A DNA stretch of 49,091 nt from positions 1 to 49,091 of IMG/VR virus record IMGVR_UViG_3300021090_000031. One strand, given 5' to 3'. Within the stretch, counting starts at the first letter, position 1. Each line of letters begins with the position of its first letter. Source of the DNA: a virus. Position numbers and translations under genes: made by a program. This document shows, piece by piece, positions 5,777 through 15,006 of this stretch. A model generated the notes under the pieces. That model was not told where the DNA came from and ran no database searches. It saw only the letters and a list, made by a program, of their open reading frames with translations.

Positions 5777-8003
5777 CCAGCAGAGTTCTCTTCCTCGCTT
5801 CGCTAGAATGGCGGTACTTCAGGGGCATAAAGTCTCTGTAGTTACTGGAACACCTAGTACCCTTAGTGAGTTAGAGTTAAAGTGTAAGACAAATGGCATA
5901 GATGGCATACTGTGCGCAAACGCGGGGCTGCTTGATCGCGCCCTAAATGGACTATCTGACTTCAGAAAACCTGAAGGAACTGGTGCGCTTACACTAGATG
6001 ATTACCAAGGTAGTCTAATCTCCATCAAGTCTATCCCTACAGTAATTCTTAATCCTCCTGAACACATAATGAGCGTGCCCTATGGAGCATATATATTTTC
6101 TAGATTTATCAGCAAAATCACTAAACCAAATGATTGGTTTCCACAAACAAAATTTGATTGGAAAGTGTTTGACCCTAGTGATTTGGAATACTGGCGTACA
6201 TTTCTTAGATCCTCGCGTCTCATTGCAATTGACATTGAAACAATTAGAAACGATCCTATTAGGAGGATCTCTTGTATATCATTTACCGGATGGCATCAAG
6301 CTACGCATACTACTAAGTCCGTTGTCATTCCGTTTGAAGGAAGCTTTAATCTTGCAGTCGTAAGAGAATTCTGCGATCTACCAAATCCAAAAGTATTTCA
6401 AGGCGGAACCTATGACAATATATACCTTCTTCGCTACAACATCCCTGTTCGCAATTGGTTGTACGATACTCTGCATCTTTTCCATTCTTATTACTCTGAG
6501 CTTCCAAAGCGTCTTGATTTTGTGGCAGCTTTTGCTCTCAGACAAATCAGATACTGGAAAGACGATGGAAAGGGCGGAAACCTTGAAGACTATTTCCGTT
6601 ACAATGGGATGGATGGTTGGGCTACTCTCAATTCTTGTCTTAGTTTGGTCAGTGAGCTTCCCGCATGGGCAATAAAGAATTATACTGACCATGAGTTTCC
6701 TCTTGTCTATCCATCAATTCATTGTGAACTTGAGGGATGGAAAGTAGATCCTCCTACATTTAAGGAAGCAAAAGTAAAACAAGAGACAACAGTAGTACAA
6801 AAATTAGGCGGCCTTAGAAAGATGTTTAAGGCGCCAAACTACAATCCCGGTTCTTGGCAACAGAACAAGAAGGTGTTTACAATTCTTGGTTGTGGAGATT
6901 TGCCAAAGACTGATGAAGCTAATATGAAGAAGGCAGAATACCGCCATCCTCTCAATGCTAGAATCATTGGAGATATTCGTGGATACAAAAAAGCTGCAAA
7001 ACTCGTCAGCACCTACTTTGAGGATTCAAAGTTTTGGAAGTTCTCGGAATCGCAATGGCGTTTGTTCTATAGACTTAACCCTGGCGGTACTGACACTGGA
7101 AGATTGGCGAGCACTGAGAGCAGTTTTTGGTACGGATACCAAATCCAAAACATTCCTCGTGGAAAAGAAGTTAAACAGTATCTTGTTGCAGATGCAGGAT
7201 GGTTACTCGGTGAACCTGATTTTGAGCAATCTGAAAGCCGCTGTACGTTTTACTTGGCCGGGGAAGAAAAAGGCATCGCAGTGGTCGAAAGCGGGAAAGA
7301 CTTTCACTGTTGGAATGCCCAACTTTTCTTTGGTTTCAAATACGAGGATCTCTGGGACGAAAAGTTAAAGAAGTGTAAGACTCCTGAAGCCAAGCAGATT
7401 CGTGATGAGCCTGCTAAACGAACTAATCACGGCGCCAATTACAACATGACTGGCGGCGTGATGCTAGATACTATGGGGCCGAAAGCAGCTGCAATGATGA
7501 AGGCTCTGCTAAAGCTTCCTGCCAGAATGAGTTTGAAAGATGCGTGTCAGCATTGTCTTGATACTTGGTCACGCACCTATCCTAAAGTTAAAGGAGACTG
7601 GTATGCCGCAGTCATTAAGGAAATTGAACTCACGAAGAAGTTGGTATCTCCTCTTGGTTGGACACGACACTTCTTTGGCGATGTCAAAAACAACCGTCAT
7701 TACTTTAACGCAGCTGTGGCACACGGGCCTCAAAACCTCAGTGTGGGCATCATTAACAGGAAGTTCTATCAACTTTGGAGGGAGAGTATATACGGTAGCT
7801 TGCGTGGCTTCTTTAGGATTAAGGCGCAAATACATGATTCTATCCCTTACCAATACAAACAAGAAGCTACATGGGTGCCTAATAGAGTCCTCGAAATTAT
7901 GGGAAACTCTACCCCTGTGCGTGGTCCAGATGGTAAGACTAGGACACTTAGCATCCCAGTGGGAATGAACTATGGAAAGGAGCGATGGAGTGAATTGAAG
8001 TGA
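5748..8003 (+). CDS. Family A DNA polymerase with 3'-5' exonuclease
   Basis: This 751-residue replicative polymerase has exonuclease motif I at DIE (D162, E164), motif II around TYDN (D223) and motif III around Y285/D289. The polymerase domain has TGRLAS (450-455), motif A with D491, motif B with R552, K557 and Y565, and motif C HDS (696-698). Two positions are unusual: His561 occupies the place of the Phe/Tyr in motif B, and Ser698 replaces the usual Glu in motif C. I took ATG 5,748 as start; an upstream TTG would add 19 unlikely residues. The helicase gene follows with a 4-base overlap. Confidence 0.92.
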   Translation: MHLLLSTTPDQQSSLPRFARMAVLQGHKVSVVTGTPSTLSELELKCKTNGIDGILCANAGLLDRALNGLSDFRKPEGTGALTLDDYQGSLISIKSIPTVILNPPEHIMSVPYGAYIFSRFISKITKPNDWFPQTKFDWKVFDPSDLEYWRTFLRSSRLIAIDIETIRNDPIRRISCISFTGWHQATHTTKSVVIPFEGSFNLAVVREFCDLPNPKVFQGGTYDNIYLLRYNIPVRNWLYDTLHLFHSYYSELPKRLDFVAAFALRQIRYWKDDGKGGNLEDYFRYNGMDGWATLNSCLSLVSELPAWAIKNYTDHEFPLVYPSIHCELEGWKVDPPTFKEAKVKQETTVVQKLGGLRKMFKAPNYNPGSWQQNKKVFTILGCGDLPKTDEANMKKAEYRHPLNARIIGDIRGYKKAAKLVSTYFEDSKFWKFSESQWRLFYRLNPGGTDTGRLASTESSFWYGYQIQNIPRGKEVKQYLVADAGWLLGEPDFEQSESRCTFYLAGEEKGIAVVESGKDFHCWNAQLFFGFKYEDLWDEKLKKCKTPEAKQIRDEPAKRTNHGANYNMTGGVMLDTMGPKAAAMMKALLKLPARMSLKDACQHCLDTWSRTYPKVKGDWYAAVIKEIELTKKLVSPLGWTRHFFGDVKNNRHYFNAAVAHGPQNLSVGIINRKFYQLWRESIYGSLRGFFRIKAQIHDSIPYQYKQEATWVPNRVLEIMGNSTPVRGPDGKTRTLSIPVGMNYGKERWSELK

Positions 8004-9271
8004 TATTTCCGTCGTACTTTGAGTATGTTCGTGAAACAGAACCACCGCTAATCTATCATAGATGGGCGATGGCTACTTGCATTGGTGCTTTCCTTGGTCG
8101 CCGTTTTTGGTTTCCTTTCGGCCCGTGGAAAATCTTCCCTAATCATTATTGTATGCTGATGGGGAATCCAGGTACAAGAAAGAATACTGCAATTAACTTG
8201 GCTACAGAAATTATAGATTTAGCTGGATATACAAGCTTCAGCGCAAACAAGACTAGACTTGAGAAATTTCTTCTTGATCTTGAAGGTGGTACTGAAAGTG
8301 ACGCTACAGAATGGGCAAAAAAGAAAGGTACGAATATAGTTTTTCAGAATCTTTTTGACAGTAACGAAGAAGATGTTACTGGTTTGGACCCGCGCGAAGT
8401 ATTCATTTGCGCACCTGAATTTAACAACTTTATGCCAAGAGGCGACCTTGACTTCCTCTCCATTATCGGCGATCTATGGGATTGGAATAATGACAAACGT
8501 AGCTGGAAACACCGTCTTAAGAACAGTAAACAAGTTCACATATTTCAGCCAACAATATCGTTATTGGCGGGGAATACTCATGCTGGCTTCCAAGAGATGT
8601 TTCCACCACAGTCTATCGGCCAGGGCTTCTTGTCAAGACTCATACTTGTTTACTCTGAACCGAGTGGAAAGAAAATCTCTTTCCCTACGAAACCATCGCA
8701 AAGCACAAAGGAAACACTTGTCAGGAATTTTACGCTTATCAAAGAGAGGATGGTTGGCGAGGCAAGTATTACGCCAGCTGCACGCAACGCACTAGATATT
8801 ATCTATAGGACTTGGCATGAAATCGAAGATCAGCGATTCAAACATTATAGTACAAGACGATTTACACATCTTCTTAAACTCGTCCTTGTTTGTGCTGCAT
8901 CGCGTATTTCTACCAAGATTGATATGCCCGATGTGTTATTGGCGTCCTCCTTACTTAGCTTTACGGAAGCCCAGATGCCAAAAGCATTGGGAGAGTTTGG
9001 TAAGTCCCGCAATGCAGAGGCCGCTAACAAGATAATGCAGAAGCTTTATGAAACAAAAAGGCCACTTACCATTGTAGAGTTATGGAAAGTAGTAAACAAT
9101 GATCTAGAAAAAATGAAGGATCTTGGTGAGATGCTTGCAAATCTTCAGCAAGCAGATAAAGTGCAAGTAATAGCTGGAAAAGGATTCTTACCAAAGCAGA
9201 AGCCGTTGGATAGGAAGATGTTATACGTTGATTATAACTTACTTAAGGAGTACACTGATGGAAACAAATGA
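8000..9271 (+). CDS. DUF3987-like replicative helicase/ATPase
   Basis: This is a 423-residue P-loop protein with a GTG start overlapping the polymerase stop. The nucleotide-binding loop is GNPGTRKNT (residues 55-63), a variant of the canonical G-x4-GK[ST] in which Arg precedes Lys and Asn follows it. A Walker B-like acidic stretch (APEFNNF) and an Arg-containing segment (GFLSRL) follow, and the last 90 residues look like a winged helix. This matches phage DUF3987-type proteins that take the place of a DnaB-like helicase. I see no primase domain here or elsewhere in the window, so priming is unexplained. Confidence 0.7.
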   Translation: MIFPSYFEYVRETEPPLIYHRWAMATCIGAFLGRRFWFPFGPWKIFPNHYCMLMGNPGTRKNTAINLATEIIDLAGYTSFSANKTRLEKFLLDLEGGTESDATEWAKKKGTNIVFQNLFDSNEEDVTGLDPREVFICAPEFNNFMPRGDLDFLSIIGDLWDWNNDKRSWKHRLKNSKQVHIFQPTISLLAGNTHAGFQEMFPPQSIGQGFLSRLILVYSEPSGKKISFPTKPSQSTKETLVRNFTLIKERMVGEASITPAARNALDIIYRTWHEIEDQRFKHYSTRRFTHLLKLVLVCAASRISTKIDMPDVLLASSLLSFTEAQMPKALGEFGKSRNAEAANKIMQKLYETKRPLTIVELWKVVNNDLEKMKDLGEMLANLQQADKVQVIAGKGFLPKQKPLDRKMLYVDYNLLKEYTDGNK

Positions 9272-9881
9272 AACGCAAGAATCAGGGGGTGGTTCTCCTG
9301 CGCAAGAACGGCAAGATAAATTGATGCAAAATCGTAGAGAACTTGCATATCGTATTATGATGGTAAATTCTGTACAACCTTCGGGAGTATTTTCATTTCA
9401 TACACAATATGATATGATTAAACAATTTCACGTTGGTGCGCTTGGTAAAGGAAATTGCTATGTAGGAAATCTCGCTACTCCTACACCGCTTGAAATCTTG
9501 CAAGCTAGATATGGGCTTATTAAAGAAGAGTTTGGCGAAGATGGTGGTATCGAATATCTTGGGCAGATTGCTCGCGGTGAAATTGCGCCCAGCTCGGAGA
9601 ATCTAGCGGTATTGCTAGACTGGATTGTAGATATGAATTACTTCTTCATGGGACTTGCTGTAAATCTTGGGCTACCGTATGATACTGCCTTCCTGCACAT
9701 CCACCATGCTAATATGCAGAAAGTAATGGTTCCAGGTGGCCCTGTATTTCGCGAAGATGGAAAAGTAGTTAAGCCTGAAGGATGGAAAGATCCTGCGCCA
9801 ATGGTTCTTGAAGCTGTACTACTTCAAGCTAGTGAGGATCAGAAGAAACGTTCTTCTGGTGAAGCTGCTAATCAGGGGTAG
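9258..9881 (+). CDS. MazG-like NTP pyrophosphohydrolase family protein
   Basis: The ATG at 9,258 follows AAGGAG by eight bases. Of 207 residues, the central part fits the all-alpha NTP pyrophosphatase/PRA-PH pattern: E91 and E94, then D121 and D125, then HHANMQKV with N152, then a DGKVVKPEGW segment. Such phage enzymes hydrolyse (d)NTPs and are thought to adjust nucleotide pools. It is the last gene of the rightward arm, and its 3' end overlaps the end of the leftward late arm by 14 bp. Confidence 0.72.
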   Translation: METNETQESGGGSPAQERQDKLMQNRRELAYRIMMVNSVQPSGVFSFHTQYDMIKQFHVGALGKGNCYVGNLATPTPLEILQARYGLIKEEFGEDGGIEYLGQIARGEIAPSSENLAVLLDWIVDMNYFFMGLAVNLGLPYDTAFLHIHHANMQKVMVPGGPVFREDGKVVKPEGWKDPAPMVLEAVLLQASEDQKKRSSGEAANQG

Positions 9882-12800
9882 ATTCTTCGGTGGGGGGAAC
9901 TATATTACTGCGTTGTCTGAAATCAGTAATAGTAGTTCCTCCCATAATTTCTTGGAGGCGTTGACTATATGAAGTTCGATGTTGCTGTGCCATTTGATTT
10001 ATTACAGAAACATTTGCATCTCTGCTCCAACGCTGAAGTGTCTTTGCATAATTTTCGATTCTACCACCCGACTTGGCGTATGATAATTGAAATTCCTGAA
10101 GTTCCTCCGTCGATGGCGCTTTCCCTGCTCGAAGCTTTGTCTTTACAACTTCCCCTAGTTCTTGAATACGAGCTGCGTCAGCGGCTTGGTAGGCGTTTAG
10201 CCGGAATTTACTGTTCAGTGCAAGACTTTCATCCATCGGCTTTGCACCAACTACTCTCGCAAATGTAGCTATAGAAAAGAAATCATTGGAAGCAGAGATC
10301 AATGATCCTTTGGAAGTTGTTGCGTACCCCTGAGCTACCTGTGCTATACCTGCGAGTGGGCGAGAGAGGCTGTTATGTTCTAATCCCTCAAGGAGAGTGG
10401 AAGTTAGATCAGCCCCCTTCAACGCTTTACTTCCTACGTTTAATAGATTACTTACAAATCTTATACTCCCATCTACAGCAGGAACATCAAGTGGGGACAC
10501 AGGAAGAATAGAAATATGACGAGGATTAATATCACCTCTCGTATAGAGACTTGGGGTTTGGCTACTCCAAAGGGGGAATGCCGACGCGGTTCCATACATC
10601 ATCCAATCTCCGAGTTGCTTCCCAAGAATTCCGGGAGCAGTAGAATAAATATCTCGGTGGCTAGGATTAAGAGAAGAATTCCCGATGAGATGGGTATTTA
10701 TAGCTTCAAAGAATGGAATACCATTCAAGCCATAAATACTACCTTGCAGGCCAGTCATTACTGCAATGGTTTTAATATCTCTATTTTCAATGTGTCTAAA
10801 CAATTGTTGAAGGAGGTTAAACTGATATGTCTGAAATAGTGATACAGCAGATCCAAGCACGCCCTGAAATGCTATGGGTCGCTGCGAAGCAAGATAATTC
10901 CCTTGTACTCGGTTTACAAATGTCGATATATAAGCATTTTGCTCTGCTGCCGTTAGACGCCCGGCGACAACTATTGGATCAGTTAGTTGTCGCATTACGT
11001 CAGCACTTACAAATCTAGTGAATTCTTCAGCAAATCCATTACCAGTCATCTTAGCACCTATCTCGATGCCTTTGTTTGCACGATCCGCAAGAGCACTAAT
11101 TTTTTGATATGGTTTGTAGCTGAAATGTTCGATCATTTCATGGTACTGAGAAAGCATATCCTTTACAGCCCCAATATCCTTATACCGTTGAAGCAGGGAG
11201 GCTTTCTCCTCCCCAAAGAAGTTCTTGATTGCACTAGCAATCATACCAGTAGTGCTTGGGATGCGTACATTCGTACCGGGGAGTGCCAAACTACGCAACT
11301 CATTGAGCTTCCCAGCAAGCGCACTGTCATTGGCAACAAGCGTCTTGATACTTTGCATCTCAGTACCAAGAAGGATAGGAGTAGAGATAATATTGACTAG
11401 GGAGTTTGCCCAATCCAGACGTAAGTTCAAATTAACTAACGTCATGTTAGCTTTGCTGACAAATTCTTTGACAATGTTTCTTTCTTCAGGAAGATTAGCA
11501 GTAAAGTAAGCACCATCTTCCGTATATGGCCCTTTAAGGCCGAAGCGTTCAGAAATTTTATTTGCTTCCTGCCACGGAATAACTCCCTGCATTGCCTTAT
11601 CTCTATTTACCTCGAAAGTTCTGTAGGCGGTTTTACCTAAACTCTCTGCGAATTCATTAGCTTCATGAAGGAGAGTGTATTCACTACGCTTTGAAATATC
11701 AAGCGCAGTTTTGATGTAGTCGTCGAATGGATTTTCGATTTGACTCTTGAATTTTTTGAGAGCAGCACTAGCTTTAGAAGTTCCAAGTTCGGTAAATTGG
11801 CGTCCAACCCCCCGGAGTTCTTCAAAAGTTTGTGCGTATTTCGTTTCGACAGCTCGACGTACCAATCCTACTTCTTGTCGTTGATGCCATGTGATGAAAT
11901 CATCTAGAACGTTTTCTGCTCTGGTTTCGGGGAAGAAATCACCGAGTATGCCACGTTTTTGAAGGGTGGAATCAATGGTTGGTTCTTTGATGGTGAGTTG
12001 GTAGTCATAATCACCTTTGATCTTATGAAAGCGTTCAGTATTTTCTTTGAAGAATACATCATAATCTTGTGGAACTTTACCAACAAGAGTATGAAGGTCT
12101 TTCTCTGTACGCGCCGTAACCATTGATACTTCTGAACTACCGCCAAGCATACCTTCCTTCTGTTTTACAAAGGCAAAGTATGGATAGCGACCAGTATCTA
12201 CAGGAGGAACATAGACATTGAGAGGATCGTAGTTGTAGTTCCATCCGTGAGAAGTAAGGAGTACACGGTTTTTCTCAATTCTTCCTGCATTGGTTGCGGT
12301 ACTCTGCGCCAAGAATTCTGCTACATTCTCGTTTTGCATAACAAAGTCAGCACGGCGCCCTTGCTGCCGTGAAATCTCAATAAGCTTTGCTTCATCCACA
12401 GAAAATTTTTGAGTCGCTTTATCAAAAGAAACAGCTTCCCTATTTATCAACCTCATAGGATCATCTGGATGAAACATAAACTTATCCGATTGACGCCGCA
12501 ATGCAGTAACAAGAATACCAAGCTCTCCAGCAGCTTCTTTACTATCTTTGATCTTAATCATCATGGGCTGCAACTTAGTAAGAGCTGCGTTTGCAGCATC
12601 TTTCCCAAGTTTATTTACAAGGACTCCAGTATACTGACTCCACAATCCAATAGTATCACCGTAGTCAGCATTTGCAGATTTAAGTAATCCTGCTCCAGAC
12701 CCACCCTGATTAGCGAGATTAACAATAGTATCTGCATTAATTTCTACAAACTTTGCAGCTACATCTGCACCAAGAACAGATGTAAACGCTGCATTTCTAG

Positions 12801-15006
12801 CATCATTGCCTACTTTTACTCTATACGCCCATGAGAGTTCACCGTAGATAGTATTACCTGCACCAGCAGGCAGTACCTGAACCATTGCATCGTTGGTTAC
12901 TTTTCCACCAGCTCCAGTAAGTGTCTTGGATACTTCTTTGGCTTTTGTAAAATCCCAAAGAATTTCTAAATTCTGCGGCTTCAGTGAATCTTCTAGTGGA
13001 ATGGAGAAACCTTTAGCAAGACGATCACTAGGGAGAAATGTAGAAGCAATAGCATCTTGAATCCAAGATACTTCTACATTCATCTTGGTAGCAAGATTTA
13101 CAAGATCTTCACCTTTTGCTGTATTAGCAAAGAAACCTTGAAGAATAGTTAATTTTTGAGTCTTAAGCCAATCTCCGAAATCAGAGAGATCACCAACTTT
13201 GCGCTGACTCTTATCTGCACTTTCGAGAACTACATCTTCCCATTTCTTTGCACCATCCTGATAGATACGTTCTAGAAGAGGAATATCAGTGTCAGAAATT
13301 TTTGCAGGTACTACCTTAAGTTCTTTCGCATATACATAACGAGAAGATGCTTTAGCAGCATTGTCTTCAATGAGATCGAATTTGTTAAAGGGAGAATGCG
13401 ACCAGTGGTGACCTCCAGAAACTACAAGATTTTCTGAAGTCATAGCAAGACGTTTAGAATTGGTAGCTAAGTCAGCTGCCGTAGGAAATGCTACGTCAGT
13501 AAATGCTCCGGTACGAGTATTGAAGAAACTACGAGGAGAAATAGCAGGATCATCAATCTTACGAAACATAGGGCTTTTAGGATTGATGCGAATCGCGCCA
13601 GAAGCAGTCATGGCAACGTCTTGTCCAGCAGCAAAAGCTTCATCAATTGAAGCAAAGCGGGGAAATCCGGTCTCAAGAATGGGAGCTTCACCTCGCAATC
13701 CTATTAGTCCTACTTTTACTTCGTTTGCAGTACCTACAAATTGGTATGGACTCTTAAGTGTTTCTTTACCGCGAGGGCTGCGAGACACAATCTCTGTAAG
13801 GAATGAATCAAAGTTTGTAATTTTTGCTGCAACTTCAGGTGTGAGTTCTTTGGGAACGTAGAAGACGGAATCGGAACCTCGCGCCGCATCTGGAGAAACT
13901 CTCTTGATGGTCTTAACATTGAGTAAGTGATCGCCAAGCAAATCAATAATTTCTTCATTGGTAGTCCCTGCGGCTTGTTCACGCTGTACCATTTTGAAAA
14001 GATAGGTAGAAAATTCATTACCTAATGCTGGATCATCGCCTGCCATCTTATTAGCTAGAAGTCTAAAATCATCCCAACCTCTACTAGACGCAGATGCAGC
14101 AGCCTTTTCAAATGCTTCTTTAGTAGGAAGCCCACCTTCTAGCGTAGTATCTTTACCAAGCCATTTGTAGGTAAAATCTAGATTTCTTCCTACAGTTGGA
14201 AGTTGGAGTACACTACGGAGAGTTCCATATGATTCGTCTCCTAGAGTAATGTCTCCTTGTACTTTCTTCAATGCGTCAAATTCACGCAAAGCAGTACTGA
14301 TTGTAGATTGGCCTTGCTTAAAGATGGAATTAATTGCAATAGCTTCAATCGCTCCACCAACAGCACCAAATGCTAAACTAGAGATACCAATATGCTTAAT
14401 TACATCACTCCATTCATCTTTCTCTAGCATAGGACTTTGCTTCATAGTAATTGCAATAGCAGTCTCAAAAGCTGCCATGTTAACTACCTGGTCAGCAACA
14501 CCCCATGACATAGCGGCGAGTTTGTTTTTATTGATAAGGTTGAATACAGTTCCTCCTTCCACGGCCAGCTCTCGAAGCCCTGCGTCCAAGTACAACTTTT
14601 GTTGAGAACTAGCATACCCGAGCGCACGTCCAAATGGGCCAAGCATTGTTCCAGCTTTGGCAAGTTGGACACCTTTAAGCGCCAATCCTCCAGGTATAAA
14701 ACTTGTGACTGCGAAACCTGCAACATCGACGAGTTGTTTATTTTTGGCGTAGTATGCGCCCATGTGCTGATCATTTTCATTCATCCATTTAGCTACGTCA
14801 AATTGTTCAGCGCCAAGTAGATTAGCACCAGTATTGTAAATACTAGCTAACCCGCTGAGCACTGCTCCGTAGGTAAAATTTTCAGCGTTATCTAAAAAAC
14901 TTTCATCGCTGCCAGCCTGCATGTTTGCAGTATCAGCAGCAGTATAAATAGGGTGAATATCTGCGTAACTAGTCTGGTCTGCAATGGAAGCTACATCATC
15001 AGCCAT
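9868..15006 (-). CDS. Giant internal virion (DNA ejection) protein, 1,712 aa
   Basis: This is the largest gene of the window and the last of the late operon. The product is mostly helical and Ala-rich, with an N-terminal segment containing hydrophobic stretches around residues 45-70 and 90-115. Size, position and order (after a lytic transglycosylase and a coiled-coil protein) match the internal core proteins that podoviruses inject with their DNA, such as T7 gp16. No peptidase or transglycosylase signature is evident in it; the wall-degrading activity lies in the separate gene at 16,635. RBS GGGAG lies upstream of the ATG. Confidence 0.72.
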   Translation of the reverse strand: MADDVASIADQTSYADIHPIYTAADTANMQAGSDESFLDNAENFTYGAVLSGLASIYNTGANLLGAEQFDVAKWMNENDQHMGAYYAKNKQLVDVAGFAVTSFIPGGLALKGVQLAKAGTMLGPFGRALGYASSQQKLYLDAGLRELAVEGGTVFNLINKNKLAAMSWGVADQVVNMAAFETAIAITMKQSPMLEKDEWSDVIKHIGISSLAFGAVGGAIEAIAINSIFKQGQSTISTALREFDALKKVQGDITLGDESYGTLRSVLQLPTVGRNLDFTYKWLGKDTTLEGGLPTKEAFEKAAASASSRGWDDFRLLANKMAGDDPALGNEFSTYLFKMVQREQAAGTTNEEIIDLLGDHLLNVKTIKRVSPDAARGSDSVFYVPKELTPEVAAKITNFDSFLTEIVSRSPRGKETLKSPYQFVGTANEVKVGLIGLRGEAPILETGFPRFASIDEAFAAGQDVAMTASGAIRINPKSPMFRKIDDPAISPRSFFNTRTGAFTDVAFPTAADLATNSKRLAMTSENLVVSGGHHWSHSPFNKFDLIEDNAAKASSRYVYAKELKVVPAKISDTDIPLLERIYQDGAKKWEDVVLESADKSQRKVGDLSDFGDWLKTQKLTILQGFFANTAKGEDLVNLATKMNVEVSWIQDAIASTFLPSDRLAKGFSIPLEDSLKPQNLEILWDFTKAKEVSKTLTGAGGKVTNDAMVQVLPAGAGNTIYGELSWAYRVKVGNDARNAAFTSVLGADVAAKFVEINADTIVNLANQGGSGAGLLKSANADYGDTIGLWSQYTGVLVNKLGKDAANAALTKLQPMMIKIKDSKEAAGELGILVTALRRQSDKFMFHPDDPMRLINREAVSFDKATQKFSVDEAKLIEISRQQGRRADFVMQNENVAEFLAQSTATNAGRIEKNRVLLTSHGWNYNYDPLNVYVPPVDTGRYPYFAFVKQKEGMLGGSSEVSMVTARTEKDLHTLVGKVPQDYDVFFKENTERFHKIKGDYDYQLTIKEPTIDSTLQKRGILGDFFPETRAENVLDDFITWHQRQEVGLVRRAVETKYAQTFEELRGVGRQFTELGTSKASAALKKFKSQIENPFDDYIKTALDISKRSEYTLLHEANEFAESLGKTAYRTFEVNRDKAMQGVIPWQEANKISERFGLKGPYTEDGAYFTANLPEERNIVKEFVSKANMTLVNLNLRLDWANSLVNIISTPILLGTEMQSIKTLVANDSALAGKLNELRSLALPGTNVRIPSTTGMIASAIKNFFGEEKASLLQRYKDIGAVKDMLSQYHEMIEHFSYKPYQKISALADRANKGIEIGAKMTGNGFAEEFTRFVSADVMRQLTDPIVVAGRLTAAEQNAYISTFVNRVQGNYLASQRPIAFQGVLGSAVSLFQTYQFNLLQQLFRHIENRDIKTIAVMTGLQGSIYGLNGIPFFEAINTHLIGNSSLNPSHRDIYSTAPGILGKQLGDWMMYGTASAFPLWSSQTPSLYTRGDINPRHISILPVSPLDVPAVDGSIRFVSNLLNVGSKALKGADLTSTLLEGLEHNSLSRPLAGIAQVAQGYATTSKGSLISASNDFFSIATFARVVGAKPMDESLALNSKFRLNAYQAADAARIQELGEVVKTKLRAGKAPSTEELQEFQLSYAKSGGRIENYAKTLQRWSRDANVSVINQMAQQHRTSYSQRLQEIMGGTTITDFRQRSNIVPPTEESTPD

